Below, piece by piece: positions 13,756 to 21,756 of a DNA stretch of 21,756 bases (positions are counted from its first letter, which is position 1; each line of letters opens with the position of its first letter). The notes under the pieces are model-generated. The model was not told the DNA's origin. It saw only the letters and a program-made list of their open reading frames with translations, and searched no databases. This DNA comes from a virus. The DNA is taken from positions 1 through 21,756 of IMG/VR virus record IMGVR_UViG_3300046010_008128; one strand, written 5' to 3'. Position numbers and translations under genes: made by a program.

Positions 13756-13777
13756 GGATCATAACGTTGTGTTATGA

Positions 13778-14170
13778 TTATGATGTTGCTAACTTTAGAC
13801 CAACGTCTGTAACTGTTACACCTGTTAGGTTGTAAGAACCAACTGTACCATTTGCAGCACGAATGTTAGCTTGTAAATCAGTTGCATTCCAGCTGCTTTC
13901 TTCAATAACAACACTTAGTAAAGTGGTGTTTACTTGGTAAGCTAGCAATGTAGCATTGACGCCAACTACACGAAGAATACCTTCAACTGCTTCGCCTGTG
14001 CCCATTTGTGTTGCCATAGTAACGTTAGAAGTAATACCAAATGCCTGAATTGGCTTACCAATACCAGTACTGATAGGAATAGTTAAGCTAGAAGCTTCTG
14101 TGCTTAATGCAATGTTGCCAACGCTTACGACGTTTTGTGCATTACCATTTGTACGTGTAAAAACTGCCAT
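13778..14170 (-). CDS. Small, probably abundant virion or decoration protein
   Basis: A protein of 130 residues: MAVFTRTNGNAQNVVSVGNI, then alternating hydrophobic and polar residues that predict an all-beta fold, ending VTDVGLKLATS. It has no Cys and no membrane helix. It has its own late promoter (14211-14218), a good AAGGAA ribosome binding site, and a strong terminator directly after it, so it forms a one-gene transcript. In T4-like phages such isolation often marks highly expressed structural proteins such as head decoration or tail components. The role is inferred from this and the fold. No family is recognised. Confidence 0.8.
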   Translation of the reverse strand: MAVFTRTNGNAQNVVSVGNIALSTEASSLTIPISTGIGKPIQAFGITSNVTMATQMGTGEAVEGILRVVGVNATLLAYQVNTTLLSVVIEESSWNATDLQANIRAANGTVGSYNLTGVTVTDVGLKLATS

Positions 14171-14210
14171 TTTAGTTTCCTTTTAAATATCTGCGATTAA
14201 CGCATAATTT

Positions 14211-14218
14211 TATTTATC
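14211..14218 (-). promoter_or_regulatory. Late promoter GATAAATA of the 130-residue virion-like gene
   Basis: GATAAATA on the minus strand fits the late octamer except for the first base. It ends about 40 bases before the start codon. The leader contains a small hairpin (TGCG paired with CGCA, 14192-14204) and the AAGGAA ribosome binding site. It lies between the stop of the upstream gene and this gene, where a promoter is expected. Confidence 0.7.
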
Positions 14219-14230
14219 CAAATGACAAAA

Positions 14231-15616
14231 TTAGTTAGTTGTAGCAGGCTTTTGCCAAGTTTTGGGTTTAAGAAAATTCTCTCGACTAAACACAATTCTG
14301 TCTACTAATTTTACTGCACTGCCATCATGACCTACTGCTACAAAACCTTCAGGTTTAGTAACTTTGTATCCCGTATCACTTTTAATAAATGTGCCAGTAA
14401 TACCTTCAATTTGCTGTAGTTTTTGTATCAATTCTAATTTTAATTCTACAGCTTTTTTGTATACTGCTAATATTCCTAATAATGTATTAGAATTATCGGC
14501 AATAAATTTTTCCATGTCGTCTATTTCTTTTCTACGATTTTGTATAGCAACAGGTTCAGGTTTTTGTTTTGTGGGATCTGCGTCTTTTTTATCTTGCGAT
14601 TTTTGTTGAATGCCTGCTATTTCTTTTTCTTTAACATTTCTTACATAAGCCATAAAGTCTTTCAAAAACTCTATTGGGTTATTAACTTGACTAGTACCTG
14701 CAGGACTGACTGCATGAGTGGGACTTTTTACCACACTGTTTATAAAAGGTTTAACATATTTTCCAAATTCATGGCTTAAAAATTTGTCAAACTTTTTAGG
14801 ATCGATTTTAGTCAAAGTGCCTGCTACTTGATTCAGCCCAGAAATAATACGTTGATTTTCTTCTGGGGTCAAGCTGGCTATTCCAGTATAATCATTATAA
14901 TAAGCGTCATCAAACCATACATCAGCATTCTGCGTTAGTCCGGCAGCTCTGAATCCAAACTTTGCTCTCATTTCAGGAACATTTGCAAATGATTTAGCAC
15001 CTGCATCTAGTTCTTCCTGAGAAGGAGGATCCCAATCGTATACAGTATGGAAAATTATACCCAATTTAGCTCTACGCCATTTTTTTGCTAGTTCACTATT
15101 TGCATCAGTTGTATATGTTATTGTGTTAGGCGTACAGGCTAACATAGGTTTACCATCAATGGTGATTTCCTCAAGATCTTGATTTATAAATAACAAATCT
15201 CCTTTAATTACACCACTGATGCCTAGTTTTGGGAGATACTTTAAACATAATTGTAGTTTTACTGCTAATCCCTCGTCGCCGTACCAGTTTTGTATATCTT
15301 TTGGTGTTTTGCACAGTTTGGGTTCTGTTTTTGCAAATACACTTTTAGTTCCAACAAAAAATTTGCCATCAACAGGGTCAGTTCCACAATGTATAGCAGG
15401 TGCACCATCCCATTTCACTGTAACTTGACTGGGTTCTCCTTCTCCTACAGCCAACATAGCTCTGACACTGTTTACATAGTTAAATGCTTCTAACGCACCC
15501 CAATATCCTTTATTGAAGATTTCATCTTCAAGATGTTCTAAGTGTGTGGCTTGATCTTCAGAACCTTCCAGCAATAACCAATTTGGAGTTTGTTTTTTAA
15601 TCTCGAATAATTTCAT
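14231..15616 (-). CDS. Uncharacterised phage protein with covalent nucleotidyltransferase-like motifs (DUF6267-like)
   Basis: A protein of 461 residues with no close named relative in my recognition beyond a family of unknown function, probably DUF6267. Read for motifs, it has VKWDGAPAI (Lys68, Asp70, Gly71), like motif I KxDG of ATP-dependent DNA/RNA ligases and capping enzymes. Next come KGDLLF (138-143, like motif III), LGIIFHTVY (185-193, like IIIa), PEGFVAV (422-428, like motif IV, Glu423), and AVKLV (434-438, like motif V, Lys436). The order is canonical, but a helical, Lys-rich region of about 230 residues separates IIIa from IV. The activity is an inference. The gene follows the TTG-started small gene by 17 bases. 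Confidence 0.8.
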   Translation of the reverse strand: MKLFEIKKQTPNWLLLEGSEDQATHLEHLEDEIFNKGYWGALEAFNYVNSVRAMLAVGEGEPSQVTVKWDGAPAIHCGTDPVDGKFFVGTKSVFAKTEPKLCKTPKDIQNWYGDEGLAVKLQLCLKYLPKLGISGVIKGDLLFINQDLEEITIDGKPMLACTPNTITYTTDANSELAKKWRRAKLGIIFHTVYDWDPPSQEELDAGAKSFANVPEMRAKFGFRAAGLTQNADVWFDDAYYNDYTGIASLTPEENQRIISGLNQVAGTLTKIDPKKFDKFLSHEFGKYVKPFINSVVKSPTHAVSPAGTSQVNNPIEFLKDFMAYVRNVKEKEIAGIQQKSQDKKDADPTKQKPEPVAIQNRRKEIDDMEKFIADNSNTLLGILAVYKKAVELKLELIQKLQQIEGITGTFIKSDTGYKVTKPEGFVAVGHDGSAVKLVDRIVFSRENFLKPKTWQKPATTN

Positions 15617-15633
15617 ATTTTATTCCAAGAATA

Positions 15634-15885
15634 CTATTTACTTTCATTTGTAATTCGTTTTAAGCCTCGAGAAAATTTAGAAGAATCTTGAGACCTAATA
15701 CTGTTTATTAACCGTCTTTCTAATTCATCTGCTTGTTCAGCATCGTAGTTTTCTTTAATGAAATTAATTAGATTAATTGTACCTTGTATTAGATGACTAG
15801 CTTTAGATTCTACTAGATTATGCTTATCTTTAATTAATCTCAATGAATCTAGTTCATCTAATATACTACGTGTTTTCCGCAACAA
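15634..15885 (-). CDS. Small helical protein with a TTG start
   Basis: A protein of 83 residues, mostly helical and charged: TRSILDELDSLRLIKDKHNL near the start, INLINFIKENYDAEQADELE in the middle, and FSRGLKRI at the end. There is no ATG at the beginning of the frame. TTG at 15885 is used because a GGAG ribosome binding site lies eight bases upstream (a second TTG follows directly). It sits between the radical SAM gene and the 461-residue gene. It has no motif of known function. Coupling to a radical SAM enzyme could hint at a substrate or partner, but it lacks the look of a precursor peptide. Confidence 0.7.
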   Translation of the reverse strand: MLRKTRSILDELDSLRLIKDKHNLVESKASHLIQGTINLINFIKENYDAEQADELERRLINSIRSQDSSKFSRGLKRITNESK

Positions 15886-15893
15886 AATGAAAT

Positions 15894-15897
15894 CTCC
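15894..15897 (-). promoter_or_regulatory. Ribosome binding site GGAG that fixes a TTG start
   Basis: GGAG on the minus strand, with a spacer of eight bases before TTG at 15885-15883. No ATG or GTG lies at a suitable distance in the same frame, so this site supports the rare TTG start of the 83-residue gene. Confidence 0.6.
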
Positions 15898-15910
15898 GGA
15901 CAGATTAAGC

Positions 15911-17035
15911 TTATTTAGTTAAATAATCAGAATAAAATTCTGCTACTTCTGGAAACGTTTTGATCCAACTCAGATTCCTAAGTTTATCAAATTTGTTCAA
16001 ATATTCTATCATTCTTTTTATTTGTTGAGGATTTTCTTTCCAGTCAGCATTTAACACTGGTTTTATTTCGTTGTTTAGGTTCTGATAATATTTTTCAGTG
16101 ATAAAGTTAACATTTAAGTCACCATGCATAGATAATTGAAAATTGTAATCAACTGCGTCACCCAATCTATTGCTAGAAAAGTTTTGTGCTACCCATTGTT
16201 TAACTTCATCAAAATAATACAAATTCAAGGGATTAATCACTTCTTGTACCATGAACATTACATTCACAGGAAGGGTTTCTTTATAATTTTTTAGATTATC
16301 AATAAGTTTATTCCAATTAGCAGGCCAACGTAAATATTCAAATTTATCTTTTGTACCATCTATACTGATGATAAATTTTACTAACCTAAATTTTTCAATA
16401 ATCCGAAAATGTTTTTCGTTTAAAGATTGTGTGGCATTTGTATTAATAGCCATATCTAATTTTTCATGAGCGTTGGGTATTTTTCCTGCGATTAATTCTG
16501 ATATTTTCCAATATGAATTACTGATCATTGGTTCGCCGCCACAAAACTGAATTGTTGTTAAGTTGGATAAATCTAAATTATTAACTACATCCACAAGTTG
16601 AGTATAGGTCGAATTATTATCAAATTTAAATGATGTCAAATTATTATCGTTTAAATGTTTCTGCCAGAATGTACTATGTCGAGGTCCACAATTTATACAT
16701 GCCAAATTACAACTTCTATCAAATAAAAAATCTATTCTTGAAGGCCCTTTTGTGCTCTTTTCAGTGCCCAATCGTTCAGTCATGGTTTGTCGAAAACTTT
16801 TATAATTTGCGTTTTCTAATCTTTCACATTCCCAACAGCCTTCATCCCAAAGATTTTGATCATTCTTTTTTCTTAATTCTTGTAAGTCTTTAGACAGCCA
16901 TATTGTTTTAGGATCTTCTACATAAGTTAAAGGCCTCGAACTCAAACAGCATTGATTAAATGCCAGTTTATTATCTGAATTTTTAAAGTTAATATTCAGG
17001 CCTGAATGAATCATGGGACAATATAAATTTTTCAT
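15911..17035 (-). CDS. Radical SAM protein of unknown substrate
   Basis: A protein of 374 residues. SCNLACINCG gives the radical SAM motif CxxxCxxC (Cys109, Cys113, Cys116), which binds the [4Fe-4S] cluster, and QFCGGEPM (163-170) is the SAM-binding GGEP motif. The N-terminal 100 residues carry further cysteines (Cys6, Cys29, Cys30, Cys67, Cys70 in GCWEC) that could hold an auxiliary cluster, as in twitch/SPASM-type proteins. The substrate is unknown. Similar phage proteins are annotated only as radical SAM. It lies five bases after the helicase gene, and the window also encodes IscU and IscA that could supply its clusters. No precursor peptide is evident beside it. Confidence 0.9.
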   Translation of the reverse strand: MKNLYCPMIHSGLNINFKNSDNKLAFNQCCLSSRPLTYVEDPKTIWLSKDLQELRKKNDQNLWDEGCWECERLENANYKSFRQTMTERLGTEKSTKGPSRIDFLFDRSCNLACINCGPRHSTFWQKHLNDNNLTSFKFDNNSTYTQLVDVVNNLDLSNLTTIQFCGGEPMISNSYWKISELIAGKIPNAHEKLDMAINTNATQSLNEKHFRIIEKFRLVKFIISIDGTKDKFEYLRWPANWNKLIDNLKNYKETLPVNVMFMVQEVINPLNLYYFDEVKQWVAQNFSSNRLGDAVDYNFQLSMHGDLNVNFITEKYYQNLNNEIKPVLNADWKENPQQIKRMIEYLNKFDKLRNLSWIKTFPEVAEFYSDYLTK

Positions 17036-17039
17036 TGCT

Positions 17040-18419
17040 TTATCTTTTCAGTCCAGCCAGCATTTGCTTAAGCTTGTTGCTTTGTATTTCTGCGTCGACT
17101 TTTGCGCCATCATCTGCAGAGACTTTAGGTTTAATCGAGCTCATAATACTACCGATCTGTGGCTTAACAGTCCCCGGAGTGCCTTGAGCATCTTCCCCAG
17201 GATCAGTAATACGTAGACTTTCCAAATCAAAATCTAAGTCTACTTTCATCCCTACACCTGAACTGCTACGTGTTTTCATTAACTGGATTTGATAACGTCC
17301 ACGTTCACGCATAGCTCGGCTAGTGAAAATACCAAATACATTATCTGCAGTATTAATCTTACTGATACCACCGCTAATATGACTATGATCAAATTCAATT
17401 TCTTCTACTGCACTCCGATTAAGCTGACTGGCCGTAATCATTAATATATTAAATTCCTTAGCCAAATTACGTAGTTCTTCACTGACATATTTGTCCTTAA
17501 CAAATAAATCATTGGGGCTGACTTTAGCACTAACTGGCATCACAAGATCCAAGTAGTCTACCATAATAAAATCTGCACGTCGATTTGTTTGTACTTCTAA
17601 TTCTTTTAAGTATGCACGAATTTGATTTACATTGCTTTGTGCTGGCATATACTTGATTCTTAGACTGCCAGATTTTTTACCGGCCATTTTAATTTTCATT
17701 TCCAATGTATCTAGATCTTTGAATATCTCTCTAGTACTGACATTGGCAACCATACTGTCCATACGCATAGCACACAGTTCTTCACTGAGCTCTAAAGTCA
17801 AAAACACACCATTAAGTCCTTGACTGATCCAATTGATAGCAATGTTTTGCATGAACAAACTTTTTCCTGAACCCGATCCACCAGCAAAAATATTAAGTTC
17901 ACCTCGGTTCATTCCGCCAAACAGTCTTTTATCTAACGTAGGCCAACCTGTTGTAACTTGTCCATTGGAACTTTTAATCTTTAATAATCTAGCACGGGGA
18001 TCAGCAAAATAGTCTGTGCCCATGTCTTTTGTCAGACTAATTTGTACTGCATCCTTGATTAGTTTTTCTACTGGATCGAATTCACCTTTTTCAATCATGT
18101 CTGCGGCTTTTAAAATAGCACGTTCCAATTCTTGTTTTTTAGTAAAACTTTCAAACTCGGTCATGAACCAATCATAATGATTTTCACCTAAGTCAGGAAT
18201 GGGTTTTAATTCAGTTGTAGTTACAGCTCTAATTTGATCCAATGTAGGCATAGCTTTATGTTTATCTACATGCTCTTTGATAAATCTAGCCGCTTCTCTG
18301 AGACTGCGATCAAAGTTTTCTGGATTATAAATGTTTTGAACCCTGATATAACTTTCAGGATTCTGCTGCATCATTTCTAAGAATAATTTTTGTAAATCTA
18401 TGCTATATTCTTTATTCAT
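17040..18419 (-). CDS. 41: Replicative DNA helicase, gp41/DnaB family
   Basis: A protein of 459 residues, close to T4 gp41. The N-terminal 130 residues are helical. The RecA-like core starts near residue 155 with TGWPTLDKRLFGG. Walker A is GGSGSGKS (180-187), Walker B is IMVDYLD (285-291), and the downstream ITASQLNRS (near 330) is the DnaB H3-type motif. An SHISGG segment and an arginine-rich stretch with RSSSG follow. It forms a hexamer that unwinds the lagging strand 5' to 3' with the primase encoded immediately upstream. The start lies eight bases within the primase gene end, so both are translationally coupled, as befits a primosome pair. Confidence 0.96.
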   Translation of the reverse strand: MNKEYSIDLQKLFLEMMQQNPESYIRVQNIYNPENFDRSLREAARFIKEHVDKHKAMPTLDQIRAVTTTELKPIPDLGENHYDWFMTEFESFTKKQELERAILKAADMIEKGEFDPVEKLIKDAVQISLTKDMGTDYFADPRARLLKIKSSNGQVTTGWPTLDKRLFGGMNRGELNIFAGGSGSGKSLFMQNIAINWISQGLNGVFLTLELSEELCAMRMDSMVANVSTREIFKDLDTLEMKIKMAGKKSGSLRIKYMPAQSNVNQIRAYLKELEVQTNRRADFIMVDYLDLVMPVSAKVSPNDLFVKDKYVSEELRNLAKEFNILMITASQLNRSAVEEIEFDHSHISGGISKINTADNVFGIFTSRAMRERGRYQIQLMKTRSSSGVGMKVDLDFDLESLRITDPGEDAQGTPGTVKPQIGSIMSSIKPKVSADDGAKVDAEIQSNKLKQMLAGLKR

Positions 18420-19461
18420 ATTTTTTTGAAATTAACTGTATTTTTACGGGATTAGATTCGCTTGCTTCCAGAATAGTTTTGATCACAAACAATTTACCAT
18501 ATTTAACTAACGCATCTGCAATGTCTTTTACTTGTTCTGCCCAAACAGGAAAACTAACTGACCATCCATAGTCTATTGCACATTTTATTAATTGACGGCC
18601 AGGCCAAACTTGTTTACCTTGTTTGTTTTCGTGTCTGTCAAAATCAGGAACTACAATAACTTTTTTGCCTAAAGCTTCGATTAGTTCTGCTTGTTGCTCA
18701 CTAATGTTGTTGCTCAGTACTGCTATACCATCTACTGCCATAGCGTCAAATGCACCTTCACATACTATAACAAATTTATTGTCGTAATGTTGTTTGTCTA
18801 AATTAAACACAAACTGACTGGGATGATCACTATGGTATTTGGGTTGAATGCCATCTACGAAAGTTCGGGCAGTATATCCTACAATTTTCTTTTGATAGTA
18901 AAAAGGTATAATGACTCTATGACTTAATTTGTTTTCTACTTCGGGGCTCCAATAAAATTCGTACTGTTGCATATCAATTTTTCGTTGATACACGTAATCG
19001 ACTGCACTGACAAACTCTCTTGGAAAATTTTTATCTGCTAAGTGATAAAACTCCGCTATGGCCATAAAACTCTGTGCTTCGGCCGGCAACGACCTTTCTG
19101 CAAATTCAATCGGTTCTTCAATTTCTTTTATATCTTCAGGACTTATTAAAGATTTAATCCTAAGAGCTTCGAAAACTAGTCGTTGAATTTCATTCTTATC
19201 TGCGCCTAACCAACTAAGAAATTTTCGAAATTTAAAACTCAAAGGCCGACCAGGAGTAAAACTAGTTTTAAACTGACAGTTAAAACAATGATAACTGATG
19301 CCACCGTCGGGATTAGTTATTAGACCACCACGATCTCTGGTGTCTGTTGATTCACCATTATACTTACAACAAACTGCATTGAAACTAGTCCAACCACTTT
19401 GACTGTTTTTCTTTTTAGGAGGTAGTAGATTCAGCGTGTAATCTTGAATCACATTAAACAT
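18412..19461 (-). CDS. 61: DNA primase, gp61-like
   Basis: A protein of 349 residues, near the size of T4 gp61. A zinc-ribbon segment spans residues 31-62, with Cys31/Cys32 and a YHCFNC group (His58, Cys59, Cys62). The TOPRIM domain follows: VIVCEGAFDAMAV with Glu235, and VVPDFDRH with Asp273 and Asp275, the metal-binding acidic residues. It makes the short RNA primers for lagging-strand synthesis with the gp41 helicase. The spacing of the N-terminal ligands differs from the classical CHC2 finger, as is usual for phage primases. The gene starts about 45 bases after the stop of a virion gene. A change from late to replication genes occurs here. Confidence 0.95.
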   Translation of the reverse strand: MFNVIQDYTLNLLPPKKKNSQSGWTSFNAVCCKYNGESTDTRDRGGLITNPDGGISYHCFNCQFKTSFTPGRPLSFKFRKFLSWLGADKNEIQRLVFEALRIKSLISPEDIKEIEEPIEFAERSLPAEAQSFMAIAEFYHLADKNFPREFVSAVDYVYQRKIDMQQYEFYWSPEVENKLSHRVIIPFYYQKKIVGYTARTFVDGIQPKYHSDHPSQFVFNLDKQHYDNKFVIVCEGAFDAMAVDGIAVLSNNISEQQAELIEALGKKVIVVPDFDRHENKQGKQVWPGRQLIKCAIDYGWSVSFPVWAEQVKDIADALVKYGKLFVIKTILEASESNPVKIQLISKKYE

Positions 19462-19481
19462 CTGAGTAGTTTATATGAATA

Positions 19482-19505
19482 TTTGATAAAAATCAAACAG
19501 TTTGA
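19482..19505. other. Nested palindromes between the fibre gene and primase
   Basis: TTTGAT-AAAA-ATCAAA and TCAAAC-A-GTTTGA overlap in the 44-base gap between the stop of the structural gene and the primase start. An AT-rich TATAAA lies nearer the primase start. The palindromes could be a weak terminator, an operator, or part of an early promoter. No U-tract follows on the minus strand. Evidence for any one role is thin. Confidence 0.3.
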
Positions 19506-21170
19506 CTATGAAAGTTCTTGCCATTCAATGCTTGCATAAATGTCTTGGTTGGTGCCAGTGGTAGCCATTGTTATACAGTATTCATAGGCAACACCAGTAA
19601 ACGGCTCTCTTTCCAATTGGTATGAAAAAGTAAATGCTTCCTGAGTTGGTGCACCTGTGCTTTGATTAGTTGAGTTTAAAAATGTCTGCTCAGCAATGTC
19701 GCCGGATACCAATGATGTTGGAGCCAAATTATATTCAACTGAACTGTCAACTGCTGAACTAACCCAAGAACCGCCCGAGGTAACTGCTTTTTTATAGACT
19801 CTATATTGAAACACGCTTCCTGCTAGAGGAACAATAGAATAGTTTACAGGGATAACTACAGCATTTAAGTTTGTGCTTTTGAGTCTAATAGATATAATCG
19901 GTTTAAAACTTTGATCGTTGGGTAAACGAATAGGAGTGCCTATTAGGTGCGATGCTGCTCTCGGGTTACCCGAGCCTGACAACTCAAAACCACCTTCACT
20001 AATTACACTACTGCAAATCTGTGTCATCATACTGGCATTAGCAGTTGCTCCGGTATTTGTAATTTCATACCTGACAGGTAGTGTGGCGGTAGTCATATAA
20101 ACCTTAGTATTGCCAACTTGATTGGCATGTTTAAAAATATGACAGATTGTATAACTACCATTTAATACAAATCCAACACGTACACTACCTACACCAAGCC
20201 ATTCAACATCAGCAAACATGATCTGTGTGCGATCAGGGTAAAGAGTGTATCCCGATGGATTAGTAACAGGACCAGTACCATTTAGTTGATCAACGTTCCA
20301 AGAGTCTTGTCTTACTCGTTCTTCAACACCCGTAGATCCTGAACGAATAACAAAGTAATTATAAGTTCCATCGTTTTCAAAATAAACACCATCGTTCGAA
20401 TCGAACAACCCTACACGCTGACGCAAGTTGGTTTTGGGGGTGTTCATACAAAATGTATTCAGTGTAAGTTGACTTTTGCCTGGTTGATAAGGAAAAGTTT
20501 TTAGTGTTTCACGCAACACACTGTCACCCGAATCTGATCCAACATTCAATTGATAACTGCTTTGATTTTGCACGTAAACAACATTGGCGGTGCCAGTGAT
20601 ATTGTTTGCAAATTGATTATGATCAAAGTATCGAGCCTGTGTTTCAAATAATGTAACTGGGTTGGAAACACGCAATCGACCAAATGCATCACTGGTTGCT
20701 CCTGCAAACCCAGAAATAACGACATTTGCATCATCAGCTAGTACTAAATTGCCAGAAATGGCCCAAGGAGTTGTGCCTTGAGTAACCGTGACATTGCCAA
20801 CAATACCAACATTACCGCTAATCGGATTAACATTTACATTACTAGTAATAGAACTAACGGTGACACTATTTAAAATAGTTGCATTAATATTGGGCAAGCT
20901 AGTAATTATAATGTTTCCACCAGTAACTATAACATTGCCATCTATAGGCATATAAGGAACTTGTAAATTGCCCGAAGTGCCAACTTCACTTACATGAACA
21001 TGTACTGGGTTTTCTGGACTACTAGCTACATTTACTGTAGTGGGTACAGAAATATTTCCTATAATATTAATATTAGCACTACCCAAAGTTACGGGTAATG
21101 GGTTTACTTCTGTAATAGCACTACCATTACTTTGAAATATCGAACTTGTATTACTGAACAAATAGGTCAT
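19506..21170 (-). CDS. Fibre-type virion protein, 554 residues
   Basis: A protein of 554 residues. Residues 25-150 are a beta-repeat region rich in Asn, Val, Ile and Gly with recurring GN(V/I)x(V/I) units (INIIGNISV, GNVGIVGNVTV), typical of fibrous phage stalks. A DAFGRLRVSN motif at 161-170 introduces a larger globular beta domain that includes LRQRVGLFDSNDGVYFEN and continues to a SIEWQELS end. I recall DAFGRLRVSN-type segments from tail fibres and structural proteins of marine phages. The start overlaps the end of the upstream fibre-type gene by four bases (ATGA). The role in attachment or virion structure is inferred. No enzymatic motif is seen. Confidence 0.82.
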   Translation of the reverse strand: MTYLFSNTSSIFQSNGSAITEVNPLPVTLGSANINIIGNISVPTTVNVASSPENPVHVHVSEVGTSGNLQVPYMPIDGNVIVTGGNIIITSLPNINATILNSVTVSSITSNVNVNPISGNVGIVGNVTVTQGTTPWAISGNLVLADDANVVISGFAGATSDAFGRLRVSNPVTLFETQARYFDHNQFANNITGTANVVYVQNQSSYQLNVGSDSGDSVLRETLKTFPYQPGKSQLTLNTFCMNTPKTNLRQRVGLFDSNDGVYFENDGTYNYFVIRSGSTGVEERVRQDSWNVDQLNGTGPVTNPSGYTLYPDRTQIMFADVEWLGVGSVRVGFVLNGSYTICHIFKHANQVGNTKVYMTTATLPVRYEITNTGATANASMMTQICSSVISEGGFELSGSGNPRAASHLIGTPIRLPNDQSFKPIISIRLKSTNLNAVVIPVNYSIVPLAGSVFQYRVYKKAVTSGGSWVSSAVDSSVEYNLAPTSLVSGDIAEQTFLNSTNQSTGAPTQEAFTFSYQLEREPFTGVAYEYCITMATTGTNQDIYASIEWQELS

Positions 21171-21628
21171 ATTATTCTCCAGCCGCCATTAGTATATATC
21201 ATATCCACTGCGGCATTGTTTAATGCTAATATGACTGAATTTTGATTGTCTATGGTATCTATGCCCTGAGGATTAATTGTTAAATTATGTATGCTACAAT
21301 TTCCACTTTGATCTTTGACTACACAAATTCTACCTTCTTGTCCCACTGGCAGTGTAATTGTAATAGCAGTATTTGACTGCACACCCACATAATAATCTGA
21401 ATCAACAAAAGTATAGTCTGTAGTCACTGTTCTAACATTGTAGTTAAATGTACCGGTGCCGTTTCCGCCAAAACCTACTATGCGGCCGCCAGGGTTACCA
21501 TCGCCTACTCTGATTGTATTTGTTATCGGATCATACCAAAGACGATCCATTTGACCTATGCGAACGTTACCATCTGCATAGTTTCTTCTGTCTGTAAAAA
21601 AATCTTGTGTATAGGTATTACCAGACAT
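21167..21628 (-). CDS. Small fibre-type virion protein
   Basis: A protein of 153 residues. RLWYDPITNTIRVGDGNPGG (residues 29-48) resembles the N-terminal attachment modules of phage receptor-binding proteins, and also the segment in the gene at 8602-9141. The rest is beta-rich, with FVDSDYYVGVQSNTAITITL, a pattern common in phage tail proteins, and it ends MIYTNGGWRII. A GGAG ribosome binding site lies upstream. It is cotranslated with the 554-residue protein and may be its adaptor or partner. Confidence 0.8.
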   Translation of the reverse strand: MSGNTYTQDFFTDRRNYADGNVRIGQMDRLWYDPITNTIRVGDGNPGGRIVGFGGNGTGTFNYNVRTVTTDYTFVDSDYYVGVQSNTAITITLPVGQEGRICVVKDQSGNCSIHNLTINPQGIDTIDNQNSVILALNNAAVDMIYTNGGWRII

Positions 21629-21640
21629 TGTCAGACTCCA

Positions 21641-21756
21641 TCATGAGTCTAACGGTTCATCATCGCCCGCATCAAAGATTGTAGCTGTAGGTACACCTGC
21701 TATTTTTAAGATTTGATCAAGTTCATCATCTTGATCTACGTTGTCGTACATATTTT
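21641..21756 (-). CDS. C-terminal end of an acidic protein, cut by the window edge
   Basis: A frame open to the right edge ends at TGA (21641-21643), 13 bases before the next start. The visible 37 residues include MYDNVDQDDELDQILKIAGV and end DAGDDEPLDS. They are strongly acidic. An ATG lies at the second visible codon, but most of the gene is probably outside the window. No family can be assigned. The acidic tail fits a flexible C-terminus. Confidence 0.55.
   Translation of the reverse strand, partial: NMYDNVDQDDELDQILKIAGVPTATIFDAGDDEPLDS

Noticed and set aside
13694-13762. N-terminal extension of the gene at 13286-13693 up to 13762
   Set aside because: It would start inside a strong terminator hairpin and pass through the late promoter, so a transcript carrying it intact is unlikely.
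15185-15192. TATAAATA on the plus strand
   Set aside because: It lies inside a minus-strand gene with no plus-strand gene downstream, and is likely a chance match in AT-rich DNA.

Overview
The window reads as part of the genome of a T4-like myovirus, of the kind found in marine and freshwater plankton. The evidence is the gene set: a gp41-type DnaB-family helicase next to a gp61-type primase, a class Ia ribonucleotide reductase with a glutaredoxin, a PAAR tail-spike tip, several phage-style virion proteins, a SleB-type lysin with a candidate holin, and T4-type late promoter octamers (TATAAATA and NATAAATA). Every gene that I accept lies on the minus strand, tightly packed, often with overlapping stop and start codons, and AT-rich. 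The IscU, IscA and NrdAB proteins resemble those of beta/gammaproteobacteria, so a proteobacterial host is likely (inference). No tRNA gene, CRISPR array, insertion sequence or gene-free stretch over 300 bases was seen.

Layout, in the direction of transcription (high to low coordinates). 21756-19506: the end of an acidic protein, then two fibre-like virion proteins. 19461-17040: primase and helicase. 17035-14231: a radical SAM protein, a small TTG-started gene, and a 461-residue protein with nucleotidyltransferase-like motifs. 14218-13728: one virion-like gene with its own late promoter and a strong terminator. 13724-11187: six small uncharacterised genes, one with a C-terminal membrane anchor. 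11157-9850: an HNH homing-type endonuclease, then iscU and iscA. 9849-8152: a PD-(D/E)XK nuclease, a fibre-type protein and an unknown protein. 8137-4145: nrdA, nrdB, glutaredoxin and an Sm-like protein. 4134-1281: the PAAR protein and two further probable virion proteins. 1163-1: a lysis pair and a partial unknown gene.

The most striking spot is iscU. The gene is complete and very well conserved, except for nine extra in-frame bases, TAGATAGGC, placed exactly between the codons for the cluster-binding Cys-Gly and Asp. The stop codon UAG follows a GGU glycine codon, and a GGC glycine codon sits six bases after the GGU. A ribosome hopping from GGU to GGC would make IscU of normal length with no extra residue. 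A strong 39-base hairpin ends at the GGU codon. An HNH homing-type endonuclease lies directly upstream and overlaps the iscU start. This recalls the translational bypass in T4 gene 60, which is also associated with a homing endonuclease, but here it is a hypothesis from sequence alone. A split protein made by re-initiation, amber suppression, and a recently broken gene are the alternatives.

How the genes may work together: NrdAB and glutaredoxin supply dNTPs for gp41/gp61-driven replication. IscU/IscA could supply Fe-S clusters to the phage radical SAM enzyme or to host enzymes during infection. Late promoters drive the structural genes and apparently the endonuclease. PAAR and its neighbours build the tail tip, and the SleB hydrolase with the small membrane protein would release progeny.
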